Origin: Hyphomicrobiales bacterium
GTDB taxonomy: Bacteria; Pseudomonadota; Alphaproteobacteria; Rhizobiales; Xanthobacteraceae
DNA: 64,000 nucleotides
Direction: 5' to 3'
NCBI GenBank assembly: GCA_017305715.1
Contig: JAFKKG010000036.1
Coordinates: 1 to 64,000, forward strand
Position 1 is the stretch's first letter; the number at the start of each line of letters is the position of its first letter. The position numbers and the translations under genes were made by a program. The notes beneath the pieces were generated by a model. The model did not search any database, was not told the origin of the DNA, and was given only the letters and a program-made list of their open reading frames with translations. This document shows, in pieces, positions 8,283 through 17,562 of this stretch.

Positions 8283-9656
8283 ATGTCTGCGCGTATCCTG
8301 GTCGTCGATGACGTTCCCGCCAACGTCAAGCTGTTGGAAGCCCGGCTGTCGGCCGAGTATTTCGATGTGCTGACCGCGACCAACGGCGCCGAGGCGCTGG
8401 AGGTCTGTTCGCGCGCCGAATGCGACATCATCCTGCTCGACGTCATGATGCCGGACATGGACGGTTTCGAGGTCTGCCGCCGGCTGAAGTCCAATCCAGC
8501 CACGCATTTCATTCCGGTCGTGATCGTCACCGCGCTCGACAGCCCGGCCGACCGCGTGCGCGGCCTCGAGGCCGGTGCCGATGATTTCCTGACCAAGCCG
8601 GTGTCCGACGTGGTGCTGATCGCGCGCGTCCGGTCGCTGACGCGGCTGAAGATGATGACCGATGAGCTGCGCATGCGCGCCATCACCTCGCTCGAAATCG
8701 GCATGGAAGCGCCGGAGCGCACGGCCGTGGCCGACAAGGGCGTCGGTGGGCGCATCCTGCTGGTCGACGACCGGCCGTCATCCTACGAGCGGCTGGCGCC
8801 GCTGCTTTCCGCCGAGCACACCGTCGATGTCGAGGCCAACCCGGCGGAAGCGCTGTTCCATGCCGCCGAGGGCAATTACGACCTCCTGATCGTCTCACTG
8901 AGCCTCGAAAACTTCGACGGCTTGCGGCTGTGCAGCCAGGCGCGTTCGCTGGAGCGCACCCGCCAGGTCCCGATCCTGGCGATCTCCGACGCCGACAATA
9001 ATGCGCGGCTGCTCCGCGGGCTCGAGATCGGGGTCAACGATTATCTGCTGCGCCCGGTCGACAAGAACGAATTGCTGGCGCGCGCGCGCACCCAGATCCG
9101 CCGGCGCCGCTATACCGATCATCTGCGCGACAACGTGCAGAACTCGATCGAAATGGCGATCACCGACGCCCTGACCGGCCTGCATAACCGCCGCTACATG
9201 GAAAGCCATCTGGCAACGCTGGCCGAACAGGCGTCGAGCCGCAGCAAGCCGCTGGCGCTGATGATCCTCGACATCGACTTCTTCAAGGCGATCAACGACA
9301 ATTACGGCCATGACGCCGGCGACGACGTGCTGCGCGAGTTCGCGGTGCGGATCCGCAAGTCGATCCGCGGCATCGATCTCGCCTGCCGTTACGGCGGCGA
9401 GGAATTCGTCATCGTGATGCCGGAAACCGACCTGCATGTCGCCGGCATGGTCGCCGAGCGGCTCCGCCGCTCGATCGTGGGCGAGACTTTCGCCATCGCC
9501 AAGGGCGCCCAGCGCATCGAGGTCACGGTCTCGATCGGGCTGTCGACGCTGGACCGCAAGGGCGAGCCGGTTGCTGACGTGCTCAAGCGCGCCGACACCG
9601 CGCTCTACCGCGCCAAGCATGACGGGCGGAACCGGGTGGTTTCCGCGGCGGCGTAA
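8283..9656 (+). CDS. pleD: Response regulator diguanylate cyclase PleD
   Basis: 457 residues arranged as REC, degenerate REC, GGDEF. The first receiver has Asp53 in ILLDVMMPDMDG. The second, from about 157, keeps RILLVDDRP but has LLIVSLSLENFDG where the acceptor Asp would be, so it acts as a dimerisation adaptor as in Caulobacter PleD. The cyclase domain has GGEEF at 371-375 and, five residues upstream, the RGID inhibitory c-di-GMP site at 362-365, so product inhibition is expected. It makes cyclic di-GMP in response to phosphorylation and links cell cycle to polarity and motility. Confidence 0.95.
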   Translation: MSARILVVDDVPANVKLLEARLSAEYFDVLTATNGAEALEVCSRAECDIILLDVMMPDMDGFEVCRRLKSNPATHFIPVVIVTALDSPADRVRGLEAGADDFLTKPVSDVVLIARVRSLTRLKMMTDELRMRAITSLEIGMEAPERTAVADKGVGGRILLVDDRPSSYERLAPLLSAEHTVDVEANPAEALFHAAEGNYDLLIVSLSLENFDGLRLCSQARSLERTRQVPILAISDADNNARLLRGLEIGVNDYLLRPVDKNELLARARTQIRRRRYTDHLRDNVQNSIEMAITDALTGLHNRRYMESHLATLAEQASSRSKPLALMILDIDFFKAINDNYGHDAGDDVLREFAVRIRKSIRGIDLACRYGGEEFVIVMPETDLHVAGMVAERLRRSIVGETFAIAKGAQRIEVTVSIGLSTLDRKGEPVADVLKRADTALYRAKHDGRNRVVSAAA

Positions 9657-9724
9657 GGTAGCCGTTACCGTCCGCGCTTCACCGCCTCATACGCCAGCCG
9701 CTTGACCTGCGGCTATGGCGCGGC

Positions 9725-10294
9725 CTATCCGCCGCCGACCTTCACGCCGGCATTTGCCAACAGCACCGTTGCGGCGGCCTTCGCCGCCCGCGCCATCGCC
9801 GGGTCGTTGCGCACCAGATCCTGCGCGATGCAGCCATCGACCAGTACGGCGAGTTGCGTCGCAAGTCCCTCCGCGTCCGCGACGGCAAGCTGCACCAGCA
9901 GGTCGCGAAACCACAGCCGGCGGCTTTCCTTGAAGGCGATGGCGATCTTTCGGACCGACTGGTCCTCAGTTCCGAGTTCGGCGACCGCGTTGACGAACGG
10001 GCAGCCGCGAAAATCCCTGGCCGAAAAACGCCGCTCCAGCGAATCGAAGGTGCCGAGAATCTGCTCGACCGGCGGCTTCCCGGACGGCCGAGGCGCCACG
10101 AAGCGGCGCGCCAGATAGGCCGATATCAGCGCATCCTTGGACGGAAAGTGGTTGTAGAGCGTGCGCTTGCTGATGCCGATTTCGGCCGCGATGGTGTCGA
10201 CGCCGACCGCGCGAATTCCCTGCAGATAGAACAATCTATCCGCGGTTTCGAGGATCCGGTCTTTCATCGCCGGTTTGGCGGGCAGGGGTGCCAT
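9725..10294 (-). CDS. TetR/AcrR-family transcriptional regulator
   Basis: 189 residues with an N-terminal TetR DNA-binding domain: RILETADRLFYLQGIRAVGV followed by the helix-turn-helix at about 33-52 ending SKRTLYNHFPSKDAL. The C-terminal ligand domain is not diagnostic, though CPFVNA is often seen in this subgroup. It is divergent from an MFS transporter with a palindromic site in the gap, so it most likely represses that gene and itself. Confidence 0.9.
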   Translation of the reverse strand: MAPLPAKPAMKDRILETADRLFYLQGIRAVGVDTIAAEIGISKRTLYNHFPSKDALISAYLARRFVAPRPSGKPPVEQILGTFDSLERRFSARDFRGCPFVNAVAELGTEDQSVRKIAIAFKESRRLWFRDLLVQLAVADAEGLATQLAVLVDGCIAQDLVRNDPAMARAAKAAATVLLANAGVKVGGG

Positions 10295-10318
10295 GCGTGC
10301 GCGCGATATCCATCGTCC

Positions 10319-10347
10319 TTGACAGTGCCTGCCCCTTATAGACTAAT
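10319..10347 (+). promoter_or_regulatory. Predicted sigma-70 promoter for the MFS gene
   Basis: TTGACA at 10319-10324 is followed after 17 bases by ACTAAT at 10342-10347, a good -35/-10 pair for an alphaproteobacterial housekeeping promoter reading toward the transporter. The palindromic operator begins one base after the -10 box. Confidence 0.55.
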
Positions 10348-10363
10348 TACACAGGTCTGTGTA
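10348..10363. promoter_or_regulatory. Palindromic operator for the TetR regulator
   Basis: TACACAG-GT-CTGTGTA, a perfect inverted repeat with seven-base arms and a two-base spacer. It lies between the divergent tetR and MFS genes and covers the expected transcription start of the MFS promoter. Length and symmetry are typical of TetR operators. Confidence 0.7.
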
Positions 10364-10427
10364 CCTTTTTCAGGCGGCAATCGCAGGACGCGGCGTTCGA
10401 CCGCAGCCGATCGGGAGAACAAAAACA

Positions 10428-11663
10428 ATGCCCCTGCTGCAAATCCTGCGACCGACATTACCGATCCTGATCGGCGCCTCGCTGTTGCTGACCCTGAGCA
10501 TGGGGCTGCGGCAGTCGCTCGGCATCTTCATGCAGCCGCTGACCCGCGACATCGGCATTTCGGTTTCGGATTTCACGCTCGCGATCGCGGTACAAAATCT
10601 GGCTTGGGGATTTCTGCAGCCGCTCGCCGGCGCAATGACGGTGCGTTACGGCTTTCGCAGCATCATGGTGATCGGATCGCTTCTCTATCTCGCCGGTCTT
10701 GCGCTGATGGCAAGCGCGCACGGTTTTCTGGCCGTCATGATCGGCGGCGGCGTGCTGATCGGCATGTCGCTGGCGTGCACGGCGGCCGCGATCGCGATGT
10801 CGGTGGCGGCGCGCGCCGTCCCGGCAACGGTGCGCAGCACCGTGCTCGGTCTGGTGTCAGGAGCGGGGTCGCTGGGCGCGCTGCTGTCGGCGCCGCTCGG
10901 GCAGATCCTCAATGAGGGATATGGCTGGCGCGTCGGGCTGGCCGGCTTTGTGGTGCTGGCGCTGGCCATGATTCCCGCGGCGTGGTTTGCGGGCAGGGTG
11001 GACCGGATTCCGCTGCCCAAGGCCGCCCCCGAAGACATCGGCAACACTTCAGCTGGCGTCGCGGCAAAAATCGCGTTTGGCAACGCCTCCTTCGTGGTGA
11101 TGACCGGCGCCTATTTCGTCTGCGGCATGCAGCTCGTGTTCCTCACCACGCATCTGCCGTCCTATCTGGCGATCTGCGGTCTCGATCCGATGCTGAGCGC
11201 GCAGACACTCGGCATGATCGGCGGTTTCAACGTGCTCGGCAGCATCTTCTTCGGCTGGGCCGGCCAGCGCTGGAACAAGCTGGCGCTGCTCGGCGGCATC
11301 TACATCGTCCGCTCGATCGCGCTCGCCTGGTATTTCACCTTGCCGCCGACGCCGGCGACCACGCTGCTGTTCGGAGCGATCATGGGCTTCCTTTGGATGG
11401 GTGTCGGTCCGCTGGTGGCGGGCGCGGTCGCCGAAATGTTCGGCCTGAAATGGCAGGCGATGATCCAGGGGCTCGCCTTCATGAGCCATCAGATTGGCTC
11501 GTTCCTCGGCGCTTATGGTGGCGGTCTGCTCTACGACGCGCTCGGGTCCTACACGATGGCGTGGCGGATCGGCGTTGCGCTCGGTCTTGCGGGTGGAATC
11601 ATCCAGGTCGCGTTCGCGCTGCTCCGGCCGAGCGAACCGCCAATGGTGGCGGCGACCAAGTAG
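10428..11663 (+). CDS. MFS transporter
   Basis: A 411-residue polytopic inner-membrane protein with about 12 hydrophobic segments in two halves. It starts MPLLQILRPTLPILIGASLL and has an internal pattern close to the oxalate/formate-antiporter-like and YbfB-like MFS groups, so substrate prediction is weak. The ATG at 10428 follows CGGGAGAAC. Regulation by the divergent TetR gene is indicated by the palindrome over its promoter. A hairpin terminator lies right after the stop. Confidence 0.85.
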   Translation: MPLLQILRPTLPILIGASLLLTLSMGLRQSLGIFMQPLTRDIGISVSDFTLAIAVQNLAWGFLQPLAGAMTVRYGFRSIMVIGSLLYLAGLALMASAHGFLAVMIGGGVLIGMSLACTAAAIAMSVAARAVPATVRSTVLGLVSGAGSLGALLSAPLGQILNEGYGWRVGLAGFVVLALAMIPAAWFAGRVDRIPLPKAAPEDIGNTSAGVAAKIAFGNASFVVMTGAYFVCGMQLVFLTTHLPSYLAICGLDPMLSAQTLGMIGGFNVLGSIFFGWAGQRWNKLALLGGIYIVRSIALAWYFTLPPTPATTLLFGAIMGFLWMGVGPLVAGAVAEMFGLKWQAMIQGLAFMSHQIGSFLGAYGGGLLYDALGSYTMAWRIGVALGLAGGIIQVAFALLRPSEPPMVAATK

Positions 11664-11675
11664 AGCTGAATCAAA

Positions 11676-11697
11676 AACGGGGCCGCAAGGCCCCGTT
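11676..11697. terminator. Bidirectional terminator between MFS gene and rpmG
   Basis: AACGGGGCC, GCAA tetraloop, GGCCCCGTT: a perfect nine-base stem with an A-run on the left and T-rich sequence on the right. It can serve both convergent genes. Confidence 0.85.
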
Positions 11698-11722
11698 CGT
11701 TCAGCCGCAATCTTCTGCGAAG

Positions 11723-11890
11723 TTACTTGATCTTCGATTCCTTGAACTCGACATGCTTGCGCGCGACCGGGTCGTACTTCTTCTTGACCAGCTTGTCGGT
11801 CATGGTGCGCGAATTCTTCTTGGCGACGTAATAGAAGCCGGTGTCCGCCGTCGAAACGAGCTTGACCTTGATGGTGACCGCTTTGGCCAT
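11723..11890 (-). CDS. rpmG: 50S ribosomal protein L33
   Basis: A 55-residue basic protein beginning [20 protein letters not shown] and containing [18 protein letters not shown] and a closing VARKHVEF, the full L33 family pattern. It lacks the CxxC pairs, so it is the zinc-independent form. It binds 23S rRNA near the E site. In related genomes rpmG lies close to divK-pleD; here the tetR-MFS pair separates them. Confidence 0.97.
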   Translation of the reverse strand: MAKAVTIKVKLVSTADTGFYYVAKKNSRTMTDKLVKKKYDPVARKHVEFKESKIK

Positions 11891-12015
11891 GTTCAGTACC
11901 CTTGATGTGTGAAAATCGGGTGCCGGCCAAATCGGCCCGCATTTGAGCGGCAAACTAGCTTCTGATCGCCCAAAGTCAAGGTTTTCGGGGCAAAAACCGA
12001 GGCGAATCCCGGCAA

Positions 12016-13341
12016 TTAACCCTCAAAGAAGCGGTTTTTCGGCCGCGGCAGCCCCAAATTCTCCCGCAGGGTCCGGCCCTCATATTCTTTCCGGAAAATC
12101 CCGCGTTTCTGCAGTTCCGGCACCACCTTGTCGACGAAATCGTCCAGCCCGGCGGGCAGGAACGGGAACATGATGTTGAAACCGTCGCTGCCACGGCTCA
12201 CCAGCCATTCCTCCATCTGGTCGGCGATGGTCAAGGATGTGCCGACGAAGGAGAGCCCGCCATAGCCGCCGACGCGCTGGGCGAGCTGGCGCACCGTGAG
12301 CTTGTCGCGCGCGGCGACGTCGACCAGCCGCTGGCGGCCGCTCTTGCTGGCGTTGGTTTCGGGGATCGGCGGCAACTGCCCGTCGGGATCGAAGCCGGAG
12401 GCATCGGTGCCGAGTTGAACTGACAGCGAAGCGATGGCGCTCTCGTAATGCACCATGCTGTCGAGCTTTGCGCGCTTCTCCTTGGCCTCGTCGACGCTGT
12501 CGCCGACCACGACGAAGGCGCCAGGAAGTATCTTGATGTGTTCGGGATTGCGGCCGGCTTTTTCGGCGCGGCCCTTGATATCGGCATAGAGCTTTTGTGA
12601 ATCGCTCAGACTGCCGCCGCCAGTGAACACGGCTTCCGCGGTCTCGGCGGCGAGCTGCCGCCCATCATCCGAGGCGCCGGCCTGCACGATCAGCGGCCAG
12701 CCCTGCACGGGGCGCGCGATGTTGAGCGGGCCGCGCACGCTGAGATATTTGCCCTTGTGGTTGAGCACGTGCATTTTGGCGGGATCGAAATAGAGCCCGG
12801 ATTGGACGTCGCGCACGAAGGCGTCGTCGGCAAAGGAATCCCACAGACCCGTAACGACATCATAGAACTCACGCGCCCGCTTGTAGCGCTCGGCGTGCTC
12901 CATATGGTCGTCGAGCCCGAAATTCAGCGCGGCGTCCGGATTGGACGTGGTGACGATGTTCCACCCGGCGCGCCCGTTGCTGATGTGGTCGAGCGAGGCG
13001 AAGCGGCGCGCCACGTGATACGGCTCGTCGAAGGTGGTCGAGCCGGTTGCGATCAGGCCGATATGTTCGGTCGCGCCGGCCAATGCCGACAACAGCGTGA
13101 ACGGCTCGAACGAGGTCACGGTGTGGCTGCGCTTGAGCGCATTGACCGGCATGTTCAGCACGGCGAGGTGGTCGGCCATGAAGAAGGCGTCGAACTTGCC
13201 GGCCTCCAGCTTCTGGATCAGCTTCTTGAGATGCGGGAAATTGAAATTGGCGTCCGGCCAGGCGCCGGGGTAGCGCCAGGCGCCGGTGTGGATGGAGACC
13301 GGACGCATGAACGCGCCGAGCTTGAGTTGCCGATTAGCCAT
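12016..13341 (-). CDS. LLM-class FMN-dependent monooxygenase (NtaA/SnaA/DszA group)
   Basis: 441 residues, full length for the bacterial-luciferase-like NtaA/DszA/SnaA subgroup. Signatures include [16 protein letters not shown] near the N-terminus, [32 protein letters not shown] and [20 protein letters not shown]. Such enzymes use reduced FMN from a partner reductase to oxidise chelators, sulfones or similar xenobiotics; the substrate cannot be deduced and no flavin reductase is adjacent. It is monocistronic in appearance. Confidence 0.9.
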   Translation of the reverse strand: MANRQLKLGAFMRPVSIHTGAWRYPGAWPDANFNFPHLKKLIQKLEAGKFDAFFMADHLAVLNMPVNALKRSHTVTSFEPFTLLSALAGATEHIGLIATGSTTFDEPYHVARRFASLDHISNGRAGWNIVTTSNPDAALNFGLDDHMEHAERYKRAREFYDVVTGLWDSFADDAFVRDVQSGLYFDPAKMHVLNHKGKYLSVRGPLNIARPVQGWPLIVQAGASDDGRQLAAETAEAVFTGGGSLSDSQKLYADIKGRAEKAGRNPEHIKILPGAFVVVGDSVDEAKEKRAKLDSMVHYESAIASLSVQLGTDASGFDPDGQLPPIPETNASKSGRQRLVDVAARDKLTVRQLAQRVGGYGGLSFVGTSLTIADQMEEWLVSRGSDGFNIMFPFLPAGLDDFVDKVVPELQKRGIFRKEYEGRTLRENLGLPRPKNRFFEG

Positions 13342-13484
13342 TGCCCCGTTTCCGTCTGGTTATTGCTCCGAAACAGATAGGAAGCAGGGCGGACAACGCC
13401 ATCAGGGCTCTCGAGAAGATTCTTGCAATTTGAGCGGCGAGCGGAGGATATTCCAACCCGCACCAAACCCGGCGTGAGGGCAGC

Positions 13485-13997
13485 ATGATTTCGACAGCCA
13501 GGCTGTTTGCGGCAGTCGCGTTCGTTGCGGCGATGTTCTGCGTTGCGGACATCGCGCAGGCCCAGATCGTTGCCATCGGCGCCAGCAATGTGGCGGGCCG
13601 GGGCGTCAGCAGTTCGGATGCCTGGCCGGCCCAACTGGAGGGCATGCTGGCCGCGAAGGGCCGCAACGTTCACGTTACCAATGCCGGAATCTCCGGCGAT
13701 ACCAATGCGGGCATGCTGGCGCGGCTCGATTCCGCGGTCCCCCAGGGGACGAGGATCGTGCTGCTCGATCGCCGCGGTGGCGGCTGGAACGCACGGCGGC
13801 GCGGCATGGGCGACCAGAATGCGGAATTGGCTGCGATCGAAGCCCGGCTGCGCAGCCGGGGCATCAGGATTATTCCGATGTGGTGGAATGCCGCCTTGCG
13901 CCAATATTTGCAGCCGGACGGCATTCATTTCACGGTGGAGGGACACCGGCTGGTCGCAACCAGGATGCTGCCTGCCGTCATGGGCGCCGCTCGTTAA
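13485..13997 (+). CDS. Secreted SGNH/GDSL-family hydrolase with altered block III
   Basis: 170 residues with a signal peptide (cleavage after AQA, about residue 26). SGNH blocks I, II and V are present: AIGASNVAGRG with nucleophile Ser34, NAGISGDT with Gly68, and DGIHFTVEGH with Asp145 and His148. Block III, normally GGND, reads RRGGGWNARRRG at 97-108, so Asn102 is only a possible oxyanion residue. It resembles TesA/arylesterase-type lipases of about this size. Activity is uncertain because of the altered block. Confidence 0.75.
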   Translation: MISTARLFAAVAFVAAMFCVADIAQAQIVAIGASNVAGRGVSSSDAWPAQLEGMLAAKGRNVHVTNAGISGDTNAGMLARLDSAVPQGTRIVLLDRRGGGWNARRRGMGDQNAELAAIEARLRSRGIRIIPMWWNAALRQYLQPDGIHFTVEGHRLVATRMLPAVMGAAR

Positions 13998-14005
13998 GCG
14001 TGCAC

Positions 14006-14743
14006 CTACGCCCCCAGCACGTCCTTTTGCATCTTGCCGCCGTAGAAATGGAAGAACGGCACCGGCGCATCGTGGCGCAGCGGGCCGGTTGCAAGCCGGC
14101 GATCGAGTTCGGCGAGCACGTTCTTGGTCATGGCATGGGCGTCGGCGAGCGGTTGTGAGCCGATCTCGACCCAGACCAGTTCGACGAGTTCGGCATCGGC
14201 ATGGATCACGCCCTCGACCTTGTGGGCGATGGCGGAGGCGTCAGCCGTGAAGAAGCGGGTGTCGAAACGGCGGACGCGACCGGGCGGCGTGATCGCGCGC
14301 GCGATCAGGAACAGGCTGGAGGGATCAGGCAGCAGGCCGGCGTCCGAGAACGGCTTCCAGGCGCCTTCGAGCTTTGCGGGCTTTTCGACCTTGCGGCCGA
14401 GGCAAAGTCCGGTCTCCTCGCAGGCTTCGCGGATCGCAGCCACCGCAAGCGCCCGCGCGCGCGACGGCGCGATTTTCGGGCTGCCCTTGAGCAGATTGGC
14501 TTCGAGCTCGCTGGTGATGGGGGCGGCGACGGGAACGCGGTTGTCCGATTTGTCGACACGGCCGCCCGGGAAAACATATTTGCCGGGCATGAACACCACA
14601 TTGTCGTGGCGCTTGCCGACCAGCACCTTCGGCTTGTCGCCGCTCCGGTCGATCAGGATCAGCGTCGCGGCGTCCTTCGGTCGGAAGTAGGGATGGTGGT
14701 CGGCTTCTTTTCCTTCGACTACGGCGGGCGCTGCTTCGGTCAT
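14006..14743 (-). CDS. NUDIX hydrolase
   Basis: 245 residues. The Nudix box is interrupted by an insertion, as in COG0494 proteins of this size: YVFPGGRVD at about 56-64 supplies the first glycines and AIREACEETGL at 103-113 supplies the REUXEE core that binds metal. It should hydrolyse a nucleoside diphosphate linked to another moiety, possibly coenzyme A or NADH, but specificity is not readable. It follows DUF983 by 36 bases in the topA-rnr operon. Confidence 0.85.
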   Translation of the reverse strand: MTEAAPAVVEGKEADHHPYFRPKDAATLILIDRSGDKPKVLVGKRHDNVVFMPGKYVFPGGRVDKSDNRVPVAAPITSELEANLLKGSPKIAPSRARALAVAAIREACEETGLCLGRKVEKPAKLEGAWKPFSDAGLLPDPSSLFLIARAITPPGRVRRFDTRFFTADASAIAHKVEGVIHADAELVELVWVEIGSQPLADAHAMTKNVLAELDRRLATGPLRHDAPVPFFHFYGGKMQKDVLGA

Positions 14744-14779
14744 TCCATCCCCTAAAGGCTCTTGTTGTTTTTGGTTTAG

Positions 14780-15220
14780 CTAGACCGGAGGAATGTCGCT
14801 AGCGGCATTTTCGTCAAAGCCATGCATTCGCAGCGCCCATTGGAAGCCGACCACGGCGCCCTTGACCGGTTGCAGCAGCAATAGCGACGATATGAAGGTG
14901 AACGGCAAATAGGTCGCCATCTGCACCCAGATCGCCGGCGCATAATTGGTTTCCACCCACAGCACGACAGGTACCACGATGTGGCCGACAATGATGATCA
15001 CGAGATAGGCCGGCAGATCGTCGGCCCGATGCGGGGTATAGTCGAGCCCGCAGGCCGAGCAGTCGTTGCCGACCTTGAGGAAGGCCCGGAACAGCTTGCC
15101 TTCGCCGCAACGCGGGCAGCGGCACATGAAGCCGCGCTTCATCGCGGTCCACAGATCGCGCTTTTCGCCCTTCACGGATTCCCTGGTCCAGACTGTCGTT
15201 GCAGGACTTACCGTTTCCAT
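14780..15220 (-). CDS. DUF983 zinc-ribbon membrane protein
   Basis: 146 residues. A four-cysteine zinc ribbon is formed by CPRCGEG (Cys35, Cys38) and CSACGLD (Cys54, Cys57). Two transmembrane segments follow, from about 71 to 92 and 100 to 118. DUF983 proteins are widespread in Alphaproteobacteria and some are linked to cytochrome oxidase gene clusters; here the context is RNase R and topoisomerase, so the role is unknown. Its start overlaps the end of rnr by 13 bases. Confidence 0.88.
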   Translation of the reverse strand: METVSPATTVWTRESVKGEKRDLWTAMKRGFMCRCPRCGEGKLFRAFLKVGNDCSACGLDYTPHRADDLPAYLVIIIVGHIVVPVVLWVETNYAPAIWVQMATYLPFTFISSLLLLQPVKGAVVGFQWALRMHGFDENAASDIPPV

Positions 15221-17562
15221 GACTTGCCTCTCTTCGATTTGCCGGGTTTTCCTTTACCGGACTTGCCTGTTCCAGACTTGCGATCTTTCGGATGCGGGCT
15301 GCGCCCTGGACGCGTCTTCGATGATGTGACCGGAGCTTTCGAACTTTCGCGCCGGCCACCCGGCATTCTGCCGCGCGGAATGACCTGACCTTCAGATAGT
15401 AACTCGAACCGCAGCGCGCCAGCCACTGGTGCTGCTTCTACCAGACGGACGTCGACGACGTCACCCAGCCGGTGCATGGCACCGCTGCGTGAGCCGATGA
15501 GCGCATGGCGCGTCTCGTCGCAATTGAAATATTCGGTCCCGAGCGTGCGGATCGGGATCAGCCCGTCGGCGCCCGTATCGGACAATTTCACGAACAATCC
15601 GGCGCGGGTGACGCCGGAAATGCGGCCCTGGAACGTTGCGCCGATGCGGTCGGCGAGGAAATGCGCGATCAGCCGGTCGGCGGTCTCGCGCTCGGCCTTC
15701 ATGGCACGGCGTTCGGTGACCGAAATCTGCGCTGCGACTTCGCTCAACGTTTCCAGCGTCTCGGTTTCGGGCAGCGCGCCTTCGCCGAGGCCGAGCGCGC
15801 GGATCAGCGCGCGGTGTACGATCAGGTCCGCGTATCGCCTGATAGGCGAAGTGAAATGCGCGTAGCGTCGCAGGTTCAGGCCGAAATGGCCGTAATTCTC
15901 CGCGGAATATTCCGCCTGCGCCTGCGAGCGCAGCACCACTTCATTGACCAGCGGCTCATAGTCCTCGCCGCGGACCTGGCCCAGCACGCGGTTGAACAGC
16001 GCCGGGCGCAGTGCGCCGGCTTTTGTAAATGGCAGGTCGAGCGTCTTCAGAAATTCCTGGAGGTTATGGACCTTCTCCTGGCTCGGCTCGTCGTGCACGC
16101 GATAAATCAGCGGCAAGGCTTTCTTTTCGAGCATTTCGGCAGCGGCAACGTTGGCGAGGATCATGAACTCCTCGATCAGCCGGTGCGCATCCAGCCGCTC
16201 CGGCACGATCACGCGATCGACGGTGCCGTCAGGCTTGAGCAGGATTTTTCGCTCGGGCAGATCGAGATCGAGCGGATCGCGCTCGTCGCGCGCCAGTTTG
16301 ACGAGCGCGTAGGCCGCATAGAGCGGTTTGAGGATCGGCTCGAGCAGAGGGCCGGTCGTGTCGTCGGGCCGGCCGTCGATCGCGGCCTGCGCCTGCGCGT
16401 AATTCAGCTTGGCGGCCGAGCGCATCAGCACGCGGTGAAAACTGTGCGAGCGCTTGCGGCCGTCATGGCCGATCACCATGCGCACCGCGAGCGCGCCGCG
16501 CGGCTCGCCCGGCACCAACGAGCAGAGGTCGTTGGAGATGCGCTCGGGCAGCATCGGCACCACGCGGTCCGGGAAATACACCGAATTGCCGCGCGTCAGC
16601 GCGTCGCGATCGAGCGCCGAGCCCGGCCGCACATAGAACGCGACGTCGGCGATCGCGACATGGACGATGTAGCCGCCCTTGTTGTTCGGATCGTCGTCGG
16701 GCGCGGCATGAACCGCGTCGTCATGGTCCTTGGCATCGGGCGGATCGATGGTGACGAGCGGCAGCTCGCGCCAGTCCTCGCGGCCCTTCAAAGTCGCAGG
16801 CTTTGCCTCCTCGGCTTCGCGCAACGCGGATGGCGTGAAGGCCTGCGGAATGTCGTGGGCATGGATCGCGATCAGGCTGACCGCCTTCTCGGTCGCGAGC
16901 GAACCGAGCCGCTCCTTCACCTTGCCTGACGCCAGGCCATAGCCGCGCGTGCGCACGAGGTCGACGCTGACGAGATCACCGTCCTCGGCGCCGCCGGTGT
17001 CGGTGCTTGCGATGTTCAGCTCGCGCCCGGCCTGTTTCTTGTCGACCGGAACCATCCTGCCGCCGCCATTCGGCAGCTTGCGGAAGATACCAAGCAGACG
17101 CGTGCGGGCGTGGTCGATGACCTTGATGACGCGGCCGCGATAGGCCGGGCCTCCGGCCTCGTCGGTTTTCTCGACGCGAAGCAGCGCGCGGTCGCCGACA
17201 CCGGCCGCGGTGCCCGGTTGCGGGCGGCGAGGGACGTGGATGCGGATTTTCGGCGCTGCGCCGAACTCCTCTTCATCCCACTCGGTGGGGGTGGCGAGCA
17301 GTTCGCCGTCGGTATCGCGGCCGGTGATGTCGGCCATCACGGTCGGCGGCAATGCGGCCGGCTCGAGGATCTTGCGGCCGCGCTTGGCGATGGTGCCGTC
17401 GTCGGCGAGTTCGCGCAGGATGCGTTTCAGCTCGACGCGGTCGGCGTTCTTCAGGCCGAACTCGCGCGCGATCTCGCGGGTGCCGATCTTGCCTGGATTC
17501 GCGCGAATGAAGGCGACGATGGCGTCCCGGGCCGGAAAACCATTGTCGTGTTTTCTCTTCAC
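15208..17562 (-). CDS. rnr: Ribonuclease R
   Basis: 784 residues: an N-terminal winged-helix, cold-shock domains, an RNB catalytic domain with VTIDPPDAKDHDDAVH near 270 supplying the metal-binding aspartates, and a C-terminal S1 domain. It ends in about 60 basic residues rich in Lys, Gly and Ser (such as KSGKGKPGKSKRGKSWKR), known in this family to help unwind structured RNA. The start is GTG at 17562, directly abutting the topA stop codon, so the two are translationally linked. It degrades structured RNA 3'-5' and helps in tmRNA quality control. Confidence 0.96.
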   Translation of the reverse strand: MKRKHDNGFPARDAIVAFIRANPGKIGTREIAREFGLKNADRVELKRILRELADDGTIAKRGRKILEPAALPPTVMADITGRDTDGELLATPTEWDEEEFGAAPKIRIHVPRRPQPGTAAGVGDRALLRVEKTDEAGGPAYRGRVIKVIDHARTRLLGIFRKLPNGGGRMVPVDKKQAGRELNIASTDTGGAEDGDLVSVDLVRTRGYGLASGKVKERLGSLATEKAVSLIAIHAHDIPQAFTPSALREAEEAKPATLKGREDWRELPLVTIDPPDAKDHDDAVHAAPDDDPNNKGGYIVHVAIADVAFYVRPGSALDRDALTRGNSVYFPDRVVPMLPERISNDLCSLVPGEPRGALAVRMVIGHDGRKRSHSFHRVLMRSAAKLNYAQAQAAIDGRPDDTTGPLLEPILKPLYAAYALVKLARDERDPLDLDLPERKILLKPDGTVDRVIVPERLDAHRLIEEFMILANVAAAEMLEKKALPLIYRVHDEPSQEKVHNLQEFLKTLDLPFTKAGALRPALFNRVLGQVRGEDYEPLVNEVVLRSQAQAEYSAENYGHFGLNLRRYAHFTSPIRRYADLIVHRALIRALGLGEGALPETETLETLSEVAAQISVTERRAMKAERETADRLIAHFLADRIGATFQGRISGVTRAGLFVKLSDTGADGLIPIRTLGTEYFNCDETRHALIGSRSGAMHRLGDVVDVRLVEAAPVAGALRFELLSEGQVIPRGRMPGGRRESSKAPVTSSKTRPGRSPHPKDRKSGTGKSGKGKPGKSKRGKSWKR

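Noticed and set aside
9658-9707. Minus-strand reading ending VKRLAYEAVKRGR before the tetR end
   Set aside because: It looks like the C-terminus of a protein but a stop lies two codons before the readable part; at most a small gene remnant, not enough to annotate.
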